Positions 1 through 13,560 are shown, counted from the first letter of the stretch. The stretch is 64,000 nucleotides of DNA from Rattus norvegicus (GCF_036323735.1 NC_086029.1:50339357-50403356); one strand, 5' to 3'. Numbers and translations: made by a program. The notes: generated by a model from the sequence alone, not told the origin.

Positions 1-2382
1 GCAGCCCTAGAATGGGAAAAGTCCCCTCCCCTGACTTTAGCAGTATGTGTTGGTCTTCTGGGGCCTGGAAGGATCATTCAGTACTCTGGAAAACCACTGA
101 CTACTCAAGCCAGGTTCCACACCTCTTCTGAAACCCTAGGCCCTTATATTTAGGAGTACAGACTGAAGTGCTTTTAAGTTAATTTCCTTATTTTAATGTT
201 TCAGGGAAATACATCCAACATCTTGTCTTCTAATCCAAGCAGTACAGCACTTTCATGTCCTTGTTACAAAATGGGGCTTAAGGACAGCTTCCTGGCCAGG
301 CATTTGCAGATTTGTGGCCTCCTGGAAAGGTGGGTTTCTCTGCATGCCACCCTGGGATCCAGTCCATGTAGAATAAATCCTTCATCCCAGCAGGAGCTAG
401 AAGCCAGAGGATTAGGAGTTCTGCCACTTACTGATTTCAGGGCCAGCCCAGGCTACTTGTAATGGTGTCTCAAAAAATTTCCTGAAGTCCCTGACCGCAT
501 CTGTGATGCAGATAGGGTAGGAAAGATACAGTTGTCAGGAATCTCAGACAGAACCTTGATACATGTTTCTACCTGAGCAGAACACTGGCTCTTTAGGCTG
601 TTCCACCCTGGGATTAGTGTTATCAAAACTCTGCATTACAAGATTGTAGATAAGATTAAACTATGGGGTGTGAGCTTTTTTTTTTTTTTTTTTTTTTTTG
701 CTTTTTTTTTTTTTTTTTTTTGAGACAAAAGTAACCCAGAGTTCACCTTTGCTGGCCAGCAAACCTCTAGGATCTGCTTGTTCCCTTACCCCCCAGCACT
801 GATTTCACGAAAGCGGTTTAAGCGCAGGCTGGGGATCCTAACTGATCTCTCTCCCCAGATCGCTGGCCTGGGACTTCTGCACCAGAGTTCATACTGACAG
901 TGACTGCTGCTTTTAGCCAGGTCCACACATGGAGTTAAAGGATGACTGAAGTGCAGCATCCAGACTCAGCCCAGGAAAAACCCATTTGTTGTATGAGAAC
1001 TCAACTCAGGATGAATCTAATATGTAGGCAGAGTGAGTCCACAGCTCTGTTAGCCTGGAGGGTGTTGACACCCTGGAAGGTGTTGATGGGGAATTCTTTG
1101 CTGAGGGGCCTCTCTGTGTACATGAGTTTGCCATGCAGCAATCTAATCTATGTCCTTTTGGCAGCCAGTGGCACTGCCTGCTGTTTCTAAAAAACAAATA
1201 TCCCAGGTTGAGCACTCCCATGGTTCACAATAGGAGTGGAGAGGGAAGACCCTGACTAGAACAGGCAAGGAAGAGGCCCGAGATCAGCTCTACCTGGCTC
1301 TCTTAGAACAGCAGCCCATCTGCCAATGTCCTACTACCTAAGTGCCACCGTATCTAGAACCATTGGGGACTCCTATATGCACCTGAACACTGTTGCTGTT
1401 CCCTTTGCTAAGTGTCTGTTCTTCATCTGCATCTGAATGGTATATGTCAGATGTCATCGGGAAAAGGCCCCGGAAAAGCCATATACATTGTCCAGACTGG
1501 AGGACTCTTCAAGGGCATGAAGAAACCTATGTTGGGCGTAGCTAGATGGAATGAAACAGGGCAGGGAAGCCTGAGAGGGCATCTTCATGGTTGTCCTCAC
1601 AGGAAACTAGAGCAACAAGCTGGCTGCTGTCACAGAGATCCTGCTCTCTGAACCATGCAACCAACTTTCTTGTCAGTTGTGCAGGTTAACAAGGAAATAG
1701 TAGACTGTCCATAGATCTTAGAATCCAGGTGAAGTGTCTCCTGACACAGGGCAGGTGGGAACCGAGGCCAGGCCTAGGGACTGCCTGACATAATGACAGG
1801 GCAGGCAGCGGGGACACTGTGGAAATGGGCTATGGTAAGTGGGGTCAGTGGGTCTGGAGTATTTGTCTCAGCCCACACCTTGCCTCTCAGAACTCTCCCA
1901 GTTTCTGACTTCCACTCCTTCACAGCATTGCACACCATGTCAAACTCTCATCATCCTCTTCTTGTTGGTCTCAAGTTCCATGAGATTTGGGCCTTTGGCC
2001 CAGAATTCTCAGGACCTAGTTCAGGCTTTCGTTGCAATGTACTCCACAAATATTTGTGGTGTGACCAAATGAAGTTAGCAAACAGGCTAAGAATCCGGTT
2101 TCTTTTAACGATAACCAAAGAACACCTATTTTCTCTTCCCCTTCCTCTGACAGTTGATTTAGGGCCAATTTACCTGCTTGTCAAGGAGTGACTGGATTTT
2201 CCTAGTAAGAATGGGAGGGGTGCCCCAGTGATCCTGTTGTTAGGGCTCCCTTCTATTAGCAGAATTCACTCTGTTCCATAAAAGGACTGGCTTGTTCTGC
2301 TCAGTGACTTCATGAAACCATCCTCTGTTCATGAAGAAAATTATGCTTAGAACAACAACAATGAAACAAACAAACAAAAACA

Positions 2383-2435
<53 letters not shown>

Positions 2436-3710
2436 CTTTGTAAATGAAATAAGCAGATGCCTTGCAAATCACCACAGGTTAATTGATAATTTTAATATAA
2501 CAAATGAACACTCTGGATGCCTTGCCTAGAAAAGCAACCAAGAAAGGCACTGTGCTGATATAGACTCCAAGTCAGGGATGCTGCATGCCGAGCTGCCCAA
2601 AGCTTTATGGAAAATGACAGTCAAAGTAAGGGTAGAGCTAATTTATTCCCTGCGAAGGTCCCTAGGACTACCCAAATAACCTAAACAAAAATTGGACATA
2701 GCCACGGTGCTGGGTGATATCTCAGGGACTTGTTCTCCATCACCTGGAACTGATGCAAATCATTTCCCAGCATGACTTAGAACTATTTCTAAGAGAAATA
2801 GTTAACTTAATGACTTAATGACTTTCCTTTATACCTCCTACACAAAATCCACATCAGATCAAATACCTCTTATGACGTGGGTGGGGCAATTTCGCAGCTC
2901 ACCAGAACTGGGCTAGGCCCAGTCTAATTCATGCCAGTTGCTCTCCCTGGCTTGCTGGTGGTGACATGGCGGTCACCCCCAGCACTATGTACAGCACTGG
3001 ACTCCAGGGTACCTGAAGACAGGAGAATGATAGATGTGTATCAGGAGCAGTGGAGCCAGGTCAGACAGTGGTGCTTGAATTTGGATCTTCTCCTTTAATG
3101 AGGCTACTAAGGCAAGTGCTTATGTCAACGTGGCCCAGCCAGGGGTGGTATCAAGGCGAGGGCAAGGGGAAAGCTAATCCAAGAGTTCAAAAGACAGGTC
3201 ATCAAAACAAGCTGGGTGAGAGCAGGAAGCTTTGAGCTGTTGAGAAAGCAGAAGAAATTAATAAGCAATGCTGAGCAGAACAGAGGGAGGTCAGAAGGAC
3301 TCTGGTTCCAGCCTTCTTTGTAAAGGCAGGAAGCCATCCATCAAGGCAGACAATGAAGCAAACCCCAGGGGAGTTAGGGGTTGATGATAGATCAGCCCTC
3401 CTGAAGGAAAGGATACATATCCATCCCAGCACCCAGCCCACAGACCATAGCAACCAGCCAACACCAGGAAGAAACCCTCAGTTCCAAACGCTCATGCGGA
3501 CATGATCAGAGTCAGAATGAGAAGGTATTTCTGCTCGACAGAATATACAGTATAAGCTCCTTGATGTCAAAGGAACTAAATGGGGAAATTAGAAAGTAAT
3601 GATTAGGAAGAAGTGAGATGTGACATGTCCGAATATATGAAATTCAATTCGATCCATGTTCACAGCAACACAAGGTAGGTGAAAACTCCCTTCCCGTTAA
3701 TAATAGGAAT
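1..3710. other. Intergenic, no gene recognised
   Basis: Only a T-rich double run (676-721) and a (CA)n tract (2385-2433) stand out. Open frames here are short and without recognisable domains. Confidence 0.5.
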
Positions 3711-3721
3711 AAAAACTAGGG

Positions 3722-3955
3722 GCTGGGGCTAGAGGGATGGCTTGGTGGTTAAGAGCACTGACTGTTCTTCCAGTGATCCTGAGTTCAAATCCCAGCAACC
3801 ACATGGTGGCTCACAAACACCTGTAGTGAGATCTGACCCCCCTCTTCTAGTTTGCCTGAAGACAGCTACAGTGTACTTACAATACATACATACATACATA
3901 CATACATACATACATACATACATACATACATACATACATACAAACAAACAAAAAC
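3722..3955 (+). mobile_element. B2 SINE with (CATA)n tail
   Basis: The GGCTAGAGGGATGG...GGTTAAGAGCACTGAC head (tRNA-derived) and GAAGACAGCTACAGTGTACT body end in a (CATA)n tail at 3884-3941. The duplication AAAAACTAGGG is at 3711-3721 and 3956-3966. Confidence 0.92.
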
Positions 3956-3966
3956 AAAAACTAGGG

Positions 3967-4110
3967 TCTGGAGAGAAAATGTTTGCTGCTTTTCCAGATG
4001 ATTTTGGGTTATTCCCAGCAACCACATCAGATAGATCCGAAATGTCTGTAACTCCAGCTACAGGGAATCCAACACCCATCTTCTGACTTCCATGCCCACA
4101 GGGCATGAAT
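3967..4110 (+). mobile_element. B2/B3-like SINE remnant
   Basis: A diverged CCCAGCAACCACAT...CTGTAACTCCAG...CTTCTGACTTCC order resembles a B3/B2 body directly behind the B2. It is truncated and its edges are uncertain. Confidence 0.5.
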
Positions 4111-6957
4111 TCCTCACATCTGGCGTACTTGTGAGTTGGCTTTTCTGGTAAAAGTCACCAGCTGGCATATACTCAGCTAGCTTGGTAGCAGAGATGTGTC
4201 CAGTCATCTGACAGTGTCCGTTATGCTAAGTCCAGTTGCTACCCTCAAGTTCTCTTTGTGAGGCAGGCCCAGTGAGCTCAGTGTTGAGAAGAGGACAATG
4301 GTCTTAACTTTGTGTACAAACAAATTGAATTATTTGGGGAACTTGGTTCCCTGTGATGGTTTAGTTCATTGGTCTTCAGCAGTGGTCTGGAGTAGGAGAC
4401 ACACACGTGAGGAGGTAAAATGAAAAGGAAGTGTTGTGGGCTCTTAGCAAGGCCTGTTTCTGGGAACTTGTAGAAGCGGCCAGAAGTTAAATAGCAATAG
4501 GCTTTAGACATACAAAGAAGGTACTTAAATCCTCATGGCTGTCCCCAGGGGCCAAAGTGAGTTGTGTTAGTGGAGAACTAGTCACATCTGGGCATTGGAA
4601 CATGGGGACCTTCTGGGTCTATATTTTTTGTGATTTGTAGGGCAGCGTCCCTGCAGTAGGGATTGTACTTGCCCTAGTTTACTGCCTGTTCATGTAATAG
4701 ACGTCACTACATAAGGCAACTTGGGAGAATGATTTATCTAGCTTACAGGTCCAAAGGGAAGGTATGGCAGACAAAAAGCAGGAAGAACCTGGAAGCAGGA
4801 GCTGAGGGAGAAATGCAGCTTACTGGCTTTCTCTCCATGGCCTACTCAGCTTACCCAAAAGTCCTGATCAGGATTTTTGAGGTCCTACCCATCAATGACC
4901 CATCACTGTCTCAACTCCAACTTTCCAGGCCAGGTAGTCTGAACAGTTATAAGAGTGCTATAAAATTTATCCTCCCCTTGGATGAGGACTTGTCATTTTT
5001 CTTCTTCTAACATGGAATTTCTGGAGAAATTAATCAAGACTTCAAAAATGGTACCTGACCTAATAGGCCTTTGTTGAAAGAGATAAGTGGTACACAACCC
5101 TGTACCACTTAACAATAGGTTTAAGGAATGTGCCCTTCTTCTGGCTACAGTTCTTCTGAAATTCTGGACAGAAATAACAGATAGACAGGAGCACTTTTCG
5201 TGAGCACAGACACCCTGGAGTTCCAGAGGTTCACCAACTGAGCATCTAAATCCAGACTTGTGATTCTTAGCCTTGAGACTGGTGTGGCCTACAGCTTTCA
5301 GACATGGAGCCCTATTGCCGCAGGTACTAATGGCAGGGGTTCAGTATCCTGGTATCTCCTGGTAGGAATTTATTGTTCTGTGTGCAAAGCATGGCTTATT
5401 CTCTGGGCCTAGAGGTGCCAGGCACCAGTACTGCCGCTCCTGAGGCCAGGTGTGGGAATTAATTATTAACTCAGTGTCTCCTGAGATCTCCTAGTGCAGG
5501 CCCTTGCAGCCTTTTAGTCTGGGCTTATATTGTGTTTTAGACTCTTTGAAGTCTCTAGTCCTCCACAGTCATAGCTGTTATATGACTCATCAGCTCAACC
5601 TGCAGAGTCTTCCCTCCAGGACTTTAAAGTTTTCAACTGACCCTTAGATTTGCAACTCAGAGAGCTCCAGGTTTGGGCCCTCAGCTCAAGATGGCTCAAG
5701 AATACTTAGCTACCTCTTCAACTTGGATCTTAGGGTAGCAGGCCCTCAGGTCTTGGTGAGTACAGGACTCTTTGGCCATTTCCTTGTAAGAGCCTCTGCT
5801 GAGCTGAAGCCCCAGTGTCTTGCTAACTATTCATGCAACTAGCCCAGGGTCCTTAATGAAGATAACACATGGGCAAGAGAAAATCCTGAAGAAGCCCTTT
5901 ATTGAGCTTACTGTAGTTCAACTGCAGTTTCCTTAAGGTATCTATGAAGTGTTCAAATCAACCATGCTGCTGTGGTGACATTCTGGACTGTCACCAGCTC
6001 TCCTCTAGGAAGCAGAAAAAAGAAAAAGTATCTGCTGTCAATCAGATTTATCCCACTCAAAGAAAAAGTAAACACTGGTGGGGACTTAACAATGAGGAAT
6101 TGTATTCAGCACTGAGATTCTCATCATTATTAACCCCTAACAAAATCCCCCATACAGGGATGAGTTCATGAACATGTCTCAGATAGATAATCATATGTTT
6201 TACAAAGGTCCTCACAAACACTAAGATGGCTTTGGTGTCCCCATGGATGATAGGACCGTGTGAGCCAAGTCCTTCTAAGTCTGGTCCACCCTTAACCAAA
6301 ACATCACATGTGGCTAGAATGTCACCTCTGAGCCAAGAACTGTTCTGTCTCTCTGTGGATGGCTTGCCTCGATTCATGAGTTAATGAGATGATAAGAAGG
6401 CAGGATAAGGAGTTCCCTACCCACCCTGCCTGGCCCATGGCTGGTTCTGTCAGCCATAACCATCTTCTTCCTTTAACTCTGACTCCATGGAGACATGTGC
6501 TGATCAGAGAGCTGAGATCACATGTCACATACAAAACGTGTGCCACATACAATGCTCAGTTCTGGAGAGATGCTCACCCCAGCCTGAGGTTGCCTACTCT
6601 GTGAATAGATCTATCCAGGAGATGAGAAGACCCTGCTATCCCAGAAAGATTGGGACATCATCCTCAGCCCTGGGTCTAACTCAGGGTGACAACGGGACCC
6701 CAGACACATGTCACCCTTGCTCTGCAATTGGCTGAAAGTCCTCACTCGTTGCTTCATAGGCCATAACTCTCCTCAGAACCCCTACCTTGCTGTCTTTCTG
6801 TGGCATTTATATTTACTAAAAAATTAAAAAAAAAAATCTTTTACCCAAAAAGACAGTCTGCTCCATGTCTCTCTCGAACTCTAAATCTGAAGTTTTTCTT
6901 ATAAATTTGAAAATAAAAAACAGAAAAAAAAATTAATACAACACTGCCTATTGTAGT
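4111..6957. other. Intergenic, no gene recognised
   Basis: A stretch at about 4690-4960 looks like a diverged rodent dispersed repeat of the type at 8280 (GGAAGCAGGAGCTGAG and CCATGGCCTACTCAGC blocks). Nothing else is assignable. Confidence 0.4.
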
Positions 6958-7335
6958 GGTTTGAATAGAACTGTCTCCCCATAGTCTCTGGCTTTTGAAT
7001 ACTTGGTCCCCGGTTGGTGGTACTGTTTGTACTGTTGATGTACTTACTGTTTGTAAGGCTTAAAACACACGGCCTTACTGGGGGAAGTAGGACACTGAGA
7101 ACAGGCTTTGAGAGTTTAATGACTTGGGATCACTTCAAATTCACTCTCTCAGCCTCCCGTTGTGGTTTAAGATGTGAGCCTTCAGCTCTCATCTTACAGC
7201 TTGAGTTGGCAGCCCTTCCAGCTGCCATGCTTGCCCCGCCATGATGCTGATGAGCTAGCCTCCTTCTGGAATTGTAAGCTCAAACAAACTCTCTCACAAG
7301 TTTCACTGTAATAAGATGATATTTTATTACAGAAA
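6958..7335 (+). repeat. Rodent dispersed repeat (family not named)
   Basis: GTGGTTTGAATAGAA...CTTGGTCCCCGGTTGGTGG...GCCATGATG...CTGTAAGCTC order is one I know as widely dispersed in rodent genomes, but I cannot give its family name with confidence. Confidence 0.5.
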
Positions 7336-8279
7336 TAGAAAAAAATCCTAATATGCCTGCCCATGGGTGGAGAAGGCTATGAATCTGAGACCATGCTCTT
7401 GGTGGGAACATCTTGCCTTATAGAATCCATGTGCTGTGCTAATTCACAAACTATGTTGTACCCCACAAACTGTTCTTACCCAGATATCTGTAGTCCTCCA
7501 TACGTGCTGCCCCAAAAGCAAATCTTTGCTAGGTGTCCAGTTCCAAGCTCAGAATCTCACAAACTCAGTAATCCCCCAACTTTATACTGATCAATGGGAT
7601 CACATGGAACATGGGTTGTTCTCAAACCCTAAGAGGCACCCTATATGGTTTCCCACACTTAAATTATCACCCAGAGGACATTCTGCCAGGAGATACTTCC
7701 TATTCAAGTTCATTTGTCCTTTACATACAAAGCATCAAATCACACCAAACATCTTACTCACCCAAGGTAGACAACAGTTTACACTCAATATTCCAACAGC
7801 AAAACAGAACTGTGACCCACCCAACACTCCAACTTCAGACCTACCCATCTGTAGAGCCTTGAGGTGTGCTGGGCAAATTCTGGCCTGAGGGGATCAGCCC
7901 AATTGCAGAAGCCGTGATCTCTGCGGGTGGCACAAGAGTCTGCTCAGCTCTGAAGATCTGATCTGTTGGAAGCTTTCCTAAACTTCATGGCTCCAGATCC
8001 TGCTGTGGGAAATCTCTCCACATTAGAAAGACAAAGCAAGGCCACTAGAGGGAGACAAGATGCTCCCCTGGTGTGAAGGGAGATCCCTGCCAGAAGCTGC
8101 CACCTGATGAGAAGATCTCCCTAGATATTTACACGATTCTGTAACAGAACTCTTTCCTTCACTAAGATTCTCCACATAACCCTGCCTTTCCTTGGTGGCC
8201 CTGTATGTCCTGGAGGTGGCCCACTGGCTCCAGGACTGAGTTCTGTCTACAGCTGTCCTATCTCTCTCACCATGGAGTA
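7336..8279. other. Intergenic, no gene recognised
   Basis: The 150-codon frame at 7436-7888 overlaps others in different frames and has no recognisable domain; nothing else is assignable. Confidence 0.4.
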
Positions 8280-8665
8280 GGGGTTTGTGACCTAACACCA
8301 TGACCAAAAAGCAAGTTGGGAAGGAAAGTGCTTATCTGACTTACACTTTAAGATCATAGTCCATCATTGGAGGAAGTCAGGATAGACACTCTAGCAGGGC
8401 TGGAACATGGGAGCCAAGAGCTGATGCAGAGGTCATGAAGAAGCTTCCCATGGCTTGCTCAGCCTGCTTTCTTTTAGAACCCAAGGATTCTGGGTTTATA
8501 CCAGCCTAGGGATGGCATCATCCACAAAGGCCTCCCCCACACTGATCACTAATTGAGAAAAATGCCTTACAGCTTGATCTCATGGAGGCATTTGTTCAAA
8601 TGAAACTCCTTTCTCTTTGATGATTCTGACTTGTGTCAAGTTGATACACAAAACCAGTCAGTATA
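8280..8665 (+). repeat. Rodent dispersed repeat (ACCATGACCAAAA type)
   Basis: It opens ACACCATGACCAAAAAGCAA, continues with GAGGAAGTCAGG, GCTTGCTCAGCCTGCTTTC and AATTGAGAAAAATGCC, and ends TGTCAAGTTGATACA. The same opening recurs at 33690 and 41604. Confidence 0.55.
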
Positions 8666-8979
8666 AGCCATTGGCATGACAGTTTCAAAGCAGAGTATTA
8701 CAACCAGGCACATGTCCTTAAACAATGGCCAATATGCTCAGCCTAAACAGTGTGTTTCTCACAAGCAGCACCCCATTCAGAGCTTTGTATGGTATACAGC
8801 AAGTGTGAGCAGAGCTGTGCATTCCCATTCAAAGGACTGTGGACCCAAAGTCATAGGTTACCATTGCCTGACTCTGGATCCCTCCCCATACAGATGAAGC
8901 TTCAACTACTGCTTTCACTGGTTTTGTGCTTCATGGGGTTGAATATCACTGGAGGTCTAATTTGAAAGGTGCAGAGTTG

Positions 8980-9108
8980 GCTGGGCATGGTGGCGCATGC
9001 TTTTAATCCCAGCATTCAGGAGGCAGAGGCAAAGAGCTCTGTGAGTTCAAGGCCAGCCTGGTCTACAGATCAAGTTCCAGGACAGAGAACCCTGTCAAGA
9101 ACCCAACA
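8980..9108 (+). mobile_element. B1 SINE
   Basis: GGCTGGGCATGGTGGCGCA start, CAGAGGCAAAGAG and CAAGGCCAGCCTGG blocks, with a tail expanded into the purine microsatellite that follows. Confidence 0.92.
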
Positions 9109-9109
9109 G

Positions 9110-9176
<67 letters not shown>

Positions 9177-9195
9177 GGAAGGAAGGAAGGAAGGG

Positions 9196-9254
<59 letters not shown>

Positions 9255-9278
9255 GGAAGGAAGGAAGGAAGGGAGAAA

Positions 9279-9310
<32 letters not shown>

Positions 9311-9462
9311 AAAAGAAAGAAAGAAAGAAAAGAAAGAGAGGAAGGAGAGGGGAGGAGAAGGAAAGGAAGGAAGGAAGGAAAGAAGGAGAAGGGAGAGAAG
9401 GAAGGAAGAGAAGGGAAGGAAGGAAGGAAGGAAGGAAGGAAGGAAGGAAGGAAAAGAAGGAA
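9109..9462 (+). repeat. Compound purine microsatellite (GAAA/GA/GGAA)n
   Basis: 354 bp of nearly pure purine in ordered blocks: (GAAA)n, (GA)n, (GGAA)n, (GAAA)n, (GA)n and (GGAA)n. It grew from the A-rich tail of the B1. The long frames read through it on both strands are low-complexity artefacts. Confidence 0.97.
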
Positions 9463-10539
9463 AAATGCAGTGTGATATCAGAGAAGATAGCACCCGATAT
9501 CATATAGGAACTTAACCAAGATTGTTCCTGATAGCCTCAGAATTAGGACTGGCCATGGCAGCACAGGTAACACAGAAACAGAGCCTTCATTAGTCCCACT
9601 GAACTTCAGTGTTGGTAGGTGCTATCAAAGGGGAGAAGGGTACTATTCATTCTGGTACCACCAGAGGGCAACCACAGCAAACCAGCTTCAAGTTCATAAC
9701 CAGTTTATCTAGAATCAGACAAGGTCTCACTCCACCAAACCGAACCAGTGTTCTTGAAGCAGAGCGGTAGATGCCTCTGACACAGAGAATAACTGGCTCC
9801 AAAACAAATGGAAGCTGAAAAGGCAGAGAGGCCATGTCATGTCCTTGCAAGCAAACTCAGGAAGACAGAGCACGGACACAGCTGCTGAGTGGCTAACCCC
9901 AGGCTGACTTCAGTGACTATCACTATCACTAAAGGGTAGACAAGCTTCATCATCACATGAGAACTGAAGTTCCCGGGAGCAGCTCCATCTGTGCTGAAGA
10001 TCCTGCAGATGATTGACTGACTGACAAAGCTTCACTATCATGGACAGTGGAAATGGTTGCAAAACTATCTTGGACTAAATTTAGCCCCCCCTGAAAAGCC
10101 TTTTATTGCCCACCTCTATGTAGGGCTGTTGGGTGAAACTTTTGTGGCTGTCTTAACTCAAACTAGTACCATTAGCACCTACCCAATGCAAAAACGAACC
10201 AAGTTCTCAGACCTGTAGCAGAGGTTCACTATGCCACTTGCTATAACCTGCTTATTAATGTCTCTACTAATGCCGTTGGTAAATGCACCCAGTTCATGAC
10301 TTTCTTTGCTCAGTGACTATTAAAGTACCTATTAGCGCTTTCACAGTAGAACATTGTTGGACCTTTATAGGCCAGGATTACAAAGGCAGGGTCAAGGGGA
10401 GCTTAAACCCTAATACTTCAGATGAGTTCAAGAGTTGGCTCCCTCCCCACTCCAAACTTGGCACCATGAAGCCAGCTACCACACCTTCAACCCTAGTAAG
10501 AATTTGTTACCCTGATTACCTTGTTTGACCTTATAAAGC

Positions 10540-10579
<40 letters not shown>

Positions 10580-11757
10580 ATACAACACTTGAGTATGAGG
10601 ATGAAGCATCTTCCAACACCCCTGTTTTGGAGAATGGTGTAAAGACACACAAACCCTACCCCAGAGACCCTAGCCACTTCCCTTGGGAAATAATCCCCCC
10701 CTTCCCTCTCCAATAAAGTGAACCAGTTTTCAAAGCTGTTCCCAGGTGTGTGTTCTTTGCCCATGCACGCATAACTAACATACCTGTACCCACTCATACA
10801 TCACTAAACTTCTCTCCCTCCAATACAGCTTGGTGCACAACAGGGCTGGCTACCCGTGGGAGAAGTAGATCTAGGATGGCAGAAAATATCATTTAAGACA
10901 CTCCAAGGACATTTTCATGACCATGTTCACTCACATTTGGCTCAAGATAAATCCTCTCCTGTTTCCTTTGGAGTAAGAGTTGGGTTTTGCATCAACTTTT
11001 GTAATGAACCCAAATGGATGACTGTGAATGTATGCTCTTACACAGTAGGAGATCAGGATATATTCCACAGAAGGACTGAAATGCTATTTAGAAATCAGGT
11101 ATGCATCCTGAATATGGGACCTCAACAATATCTCAAAGCTTTCAAGATCAGGTTTCTGTTGCCCAGGCAAGTGGGCCATGTTGACAAGGCTAGTGCTCAT
11201 GGAAGAACTGAACTGAACATTCTGTTTCTTTCCTGCCAAGCACAGACAGTTTGTGATGCGTCTTGCTGGGTCATGGACTTCCTAGACTCTACAGCATTAA
11301 AAAAGCCCTGAGAGTTCTTATCTGGGCTGTGGGAATGCGGTCTGTTCCTCCTACTGGGCTGCAGGGTTCCCATACCTCCTAGTCACAGAGAAGAGAGACA
11401 AAGCTGAGAGTTCCAAGGGGCCTTGCTACAATACTGTGTCCCACTGGGAAATTTCAATATTGTTAGCACTGGTTTCTTAAATTAGGAACAGTGGATAGAA
11501 ACTGCCTAGATGCTGGTATCTGCCCTGTGGCAGTTGGCCAGGTGACTGGGTTGCTCAGAATGAACCTCCTGGATGATCCTCTCTATAGACCCATATAAAA
11601 TAGCTCCTGATGAAAAATTGTCCCTTGTTCCCTGCTCAAAGGCTTTATATATGACAGGAAAACCCCTAATTACTAGTTCAGAGTCTTGCATTTTTGCAGG
11701 GTGACATGGAAATTTCTGGTTTCTTTGGAGACCCAGCTGCATCATGGGTTGTTTTTT
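9463..11757. other. Intergenic, unassigned; (CA)n at 10539-10579
   Basis: It contains a 151-codon + strand frame (10856-11311) without a domain that I recognise. The sequence may be an old retroelement or pseudogene fragment, but I cannot support either. Confidence 0.35.
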
Positions 11758-11770
11758 TGGAAGCTGTCTT

Positions 11771-11876
11771 TTTTTTTTTTTTTTTTTTTGGTTCTTTTTT
11801 TCAGAGCTGGGGACCGAACCCAGGGCCTGGTGCTTCCTAGGCAAGCACTCTACCACTGAGCTAAATCCCCAACCCC
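11771..11876 (-). mobile_element. ID SINE (BC1-derived, rat)
   Basis: On the - strand GGGGTTGGGGATTTAGCTCA...GGTTCGGTCCCCAGCTC is the tRNA-Ala-derived ID body with an A-rich tail. The duplication TGGAAGCTGTCTT is at 11758-11770 and 11877-11889. Recent ID copies of this quality are typical of rat. Confidence 0.95.
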
Positions 11877-11889
11877 TGGAAGCTGTCTT

Positions 11890-12565
11890 ATGAGAGGATA
11901 TTCTGCTGAAGCAGACACTTGAGAGGATGTTTGGCTGAGGCAGGCACTTGAGAAGTCCTGTGATGTTTGGAAAGAGTATAAGTAGAACCCAACAGACAGT
12001 GAACGATGCTCTTGCACTGGTTTGCCTGGCAACGCTTCACTGGTCTCTGCTGATCTTCACTTGTCCTGCCTCATAGAGAGAAATACACTGAAGAACTTCT
12101 CGTGGTATTCTGGCTGCTTTTTGCTCTTTCTGTGGACTTGTGCTAATCCAGCAGAGCCTTTCAGTTTCTACTGGATCTAGCCGCTGCTGTTAATTCACGT
12201 TTGGTGTTTGCAGAGTGGACTGGACTACTGATATCCTGACAATGAAGATGGGAATCACCCCCCAAAGAATTACTTCTAAACAGGTTCACATCCCACCTTG
12301 TCCTATTAATCACCTTTCTCCCCTATCTTTGGTTGGTGGGCTATAAGGGAGGTTGAAGCACTTAAGAACCCTTATATTAAAGTAGGTTTTGAACAATCTA
12401 AGCCTACAGCAGGGCGGGGTGGACTTGGTGCTCTCTCCCAGCTTCAGTCTCTGTGTTCCATTGGATCTGAATCTTTCTTGAATGAAAGGCTTATAATTCA
12501 AAATCTATACATAGGTAATCTTCATATAACATACTATATATTTGATTCAGATCTTCTTTAGAATA

Positions 12566-12603
<38 letters not shown>

Positions 12604-13274
12604 ATATATATATATCTGAGAGATTCAACTGTTGTTCAAGAAAATAGATTTTTTAAAATAGCGACCACATGGCTCTCCTCCATCTTGGCTGATGACCTCG
12701 TCAAGATGGAAGCAACCATGTGATTGGCAGCCATTTTACTAAAGTTAAAGAACACATGCCATGTGACTTTACTGTCTTAAGATGACCACATGGTATAAAG
12801 CAACATTTATAAATATTTATAAAACTTTTTGATCCTGCTAACCCCTCTGCTTATCATTATATCTCCTTTTAAACTAAGGAAACAACTGGCCTCTAAAATA
12901 TTTTGGATTGCTATGGGATTTTTGTCTGGTGATACATTTTTAAGGGTATAAAGGTCTATTCAGATGAATGAAAACTGAGTTACAGCTACATATGTCTTTG
13001 TTTCAAATGTCTTTGCTACATATGTCTTTACTGTTCAACACCAGGCTTCTAGAAAATTAAAGTAAGTGACAAATGGGTTTAATAAATAAGATATATTTGA
13101 TAAATAAGTTTATAAATTCCTAAAGTCTACTGAGGTTTACAGTAATATTCATCTAGCTTCTTGGTCTTTGCTCACATTGTTAAGCTTTAGCTATTTAGAT
13201 AAACTGAGCTGTACAAAAAGACTGTAGTATTCTATGATGGTACATTATAAAAGTGTAGATTGATGTCTATATGC
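11890..13274. other. Intergenic, no gene recognised; (TA)n(TG)n at 12565-12615
   Basis: Apart from the dinucleotide tract I see no element that I can name. CCATCTTGGCTGATGACC/GTCAAGATGG at 12681-12711 forms an imperfect inverted repeat. Confidence 0.35.
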
Positions 13275-13560
13275 AGGTGAGGGCTGACCCAAGTTAAACT
13301 GAGGCCTGTAAATGGACAATGAGAACGTGGTCTGGGCAGAGTTTTGGTAAGTGGAGAGAGAAGAAAAAGAAGAACCAAGATGAAGGCAGAGAAGGATGAC
13401 CTAGATCTGTGTGGCCTTAAATGACCACAGGTAGATATGAATATTTCTTAAGGGATGGATTTCTATAGGTCCGTTTATCTTATCTAGGTGGGCAGTTTGT
13501 ATCTTTGTCAATTGGTTGTGAGTTTATTGTGTGGACATGTTTGAGAATTTAACATAGTGT
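13275..13560 (+). mobile_element. LTR fragment related to the LTR at 59619-60215
   Basis: It shares ordered blocks with 59752-60055: GAGGCCTGTAA, TTCTTAAGGGATGGA, TTAGGTGGGCA-like, CAATTGG and TTATTGTGT. It is more diverged and lacks the terminal repeats seen in the other copy. Confidence 0.5.

Noticed and set aside
9063..9503. Long open frames on both strands
   Set aside because: They are translations of the GAAA/GA/GGAA microsatellite and contain only low-complexity residues.
10856..11311. 151-codon frame as a host gene or pseudogene
   Set aside because: No domain, motif or splice context recognised; a protein search would be needed to say more.
11771..11876. tRNA gene on the - strand
   Set aside because: The tRNA-Ala-like sequence is the body of an ID SINE with A tail and target duplication, not a functional tRNA gene. 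The same applies to the tRNA-like heads of the B2 and B4 copies.
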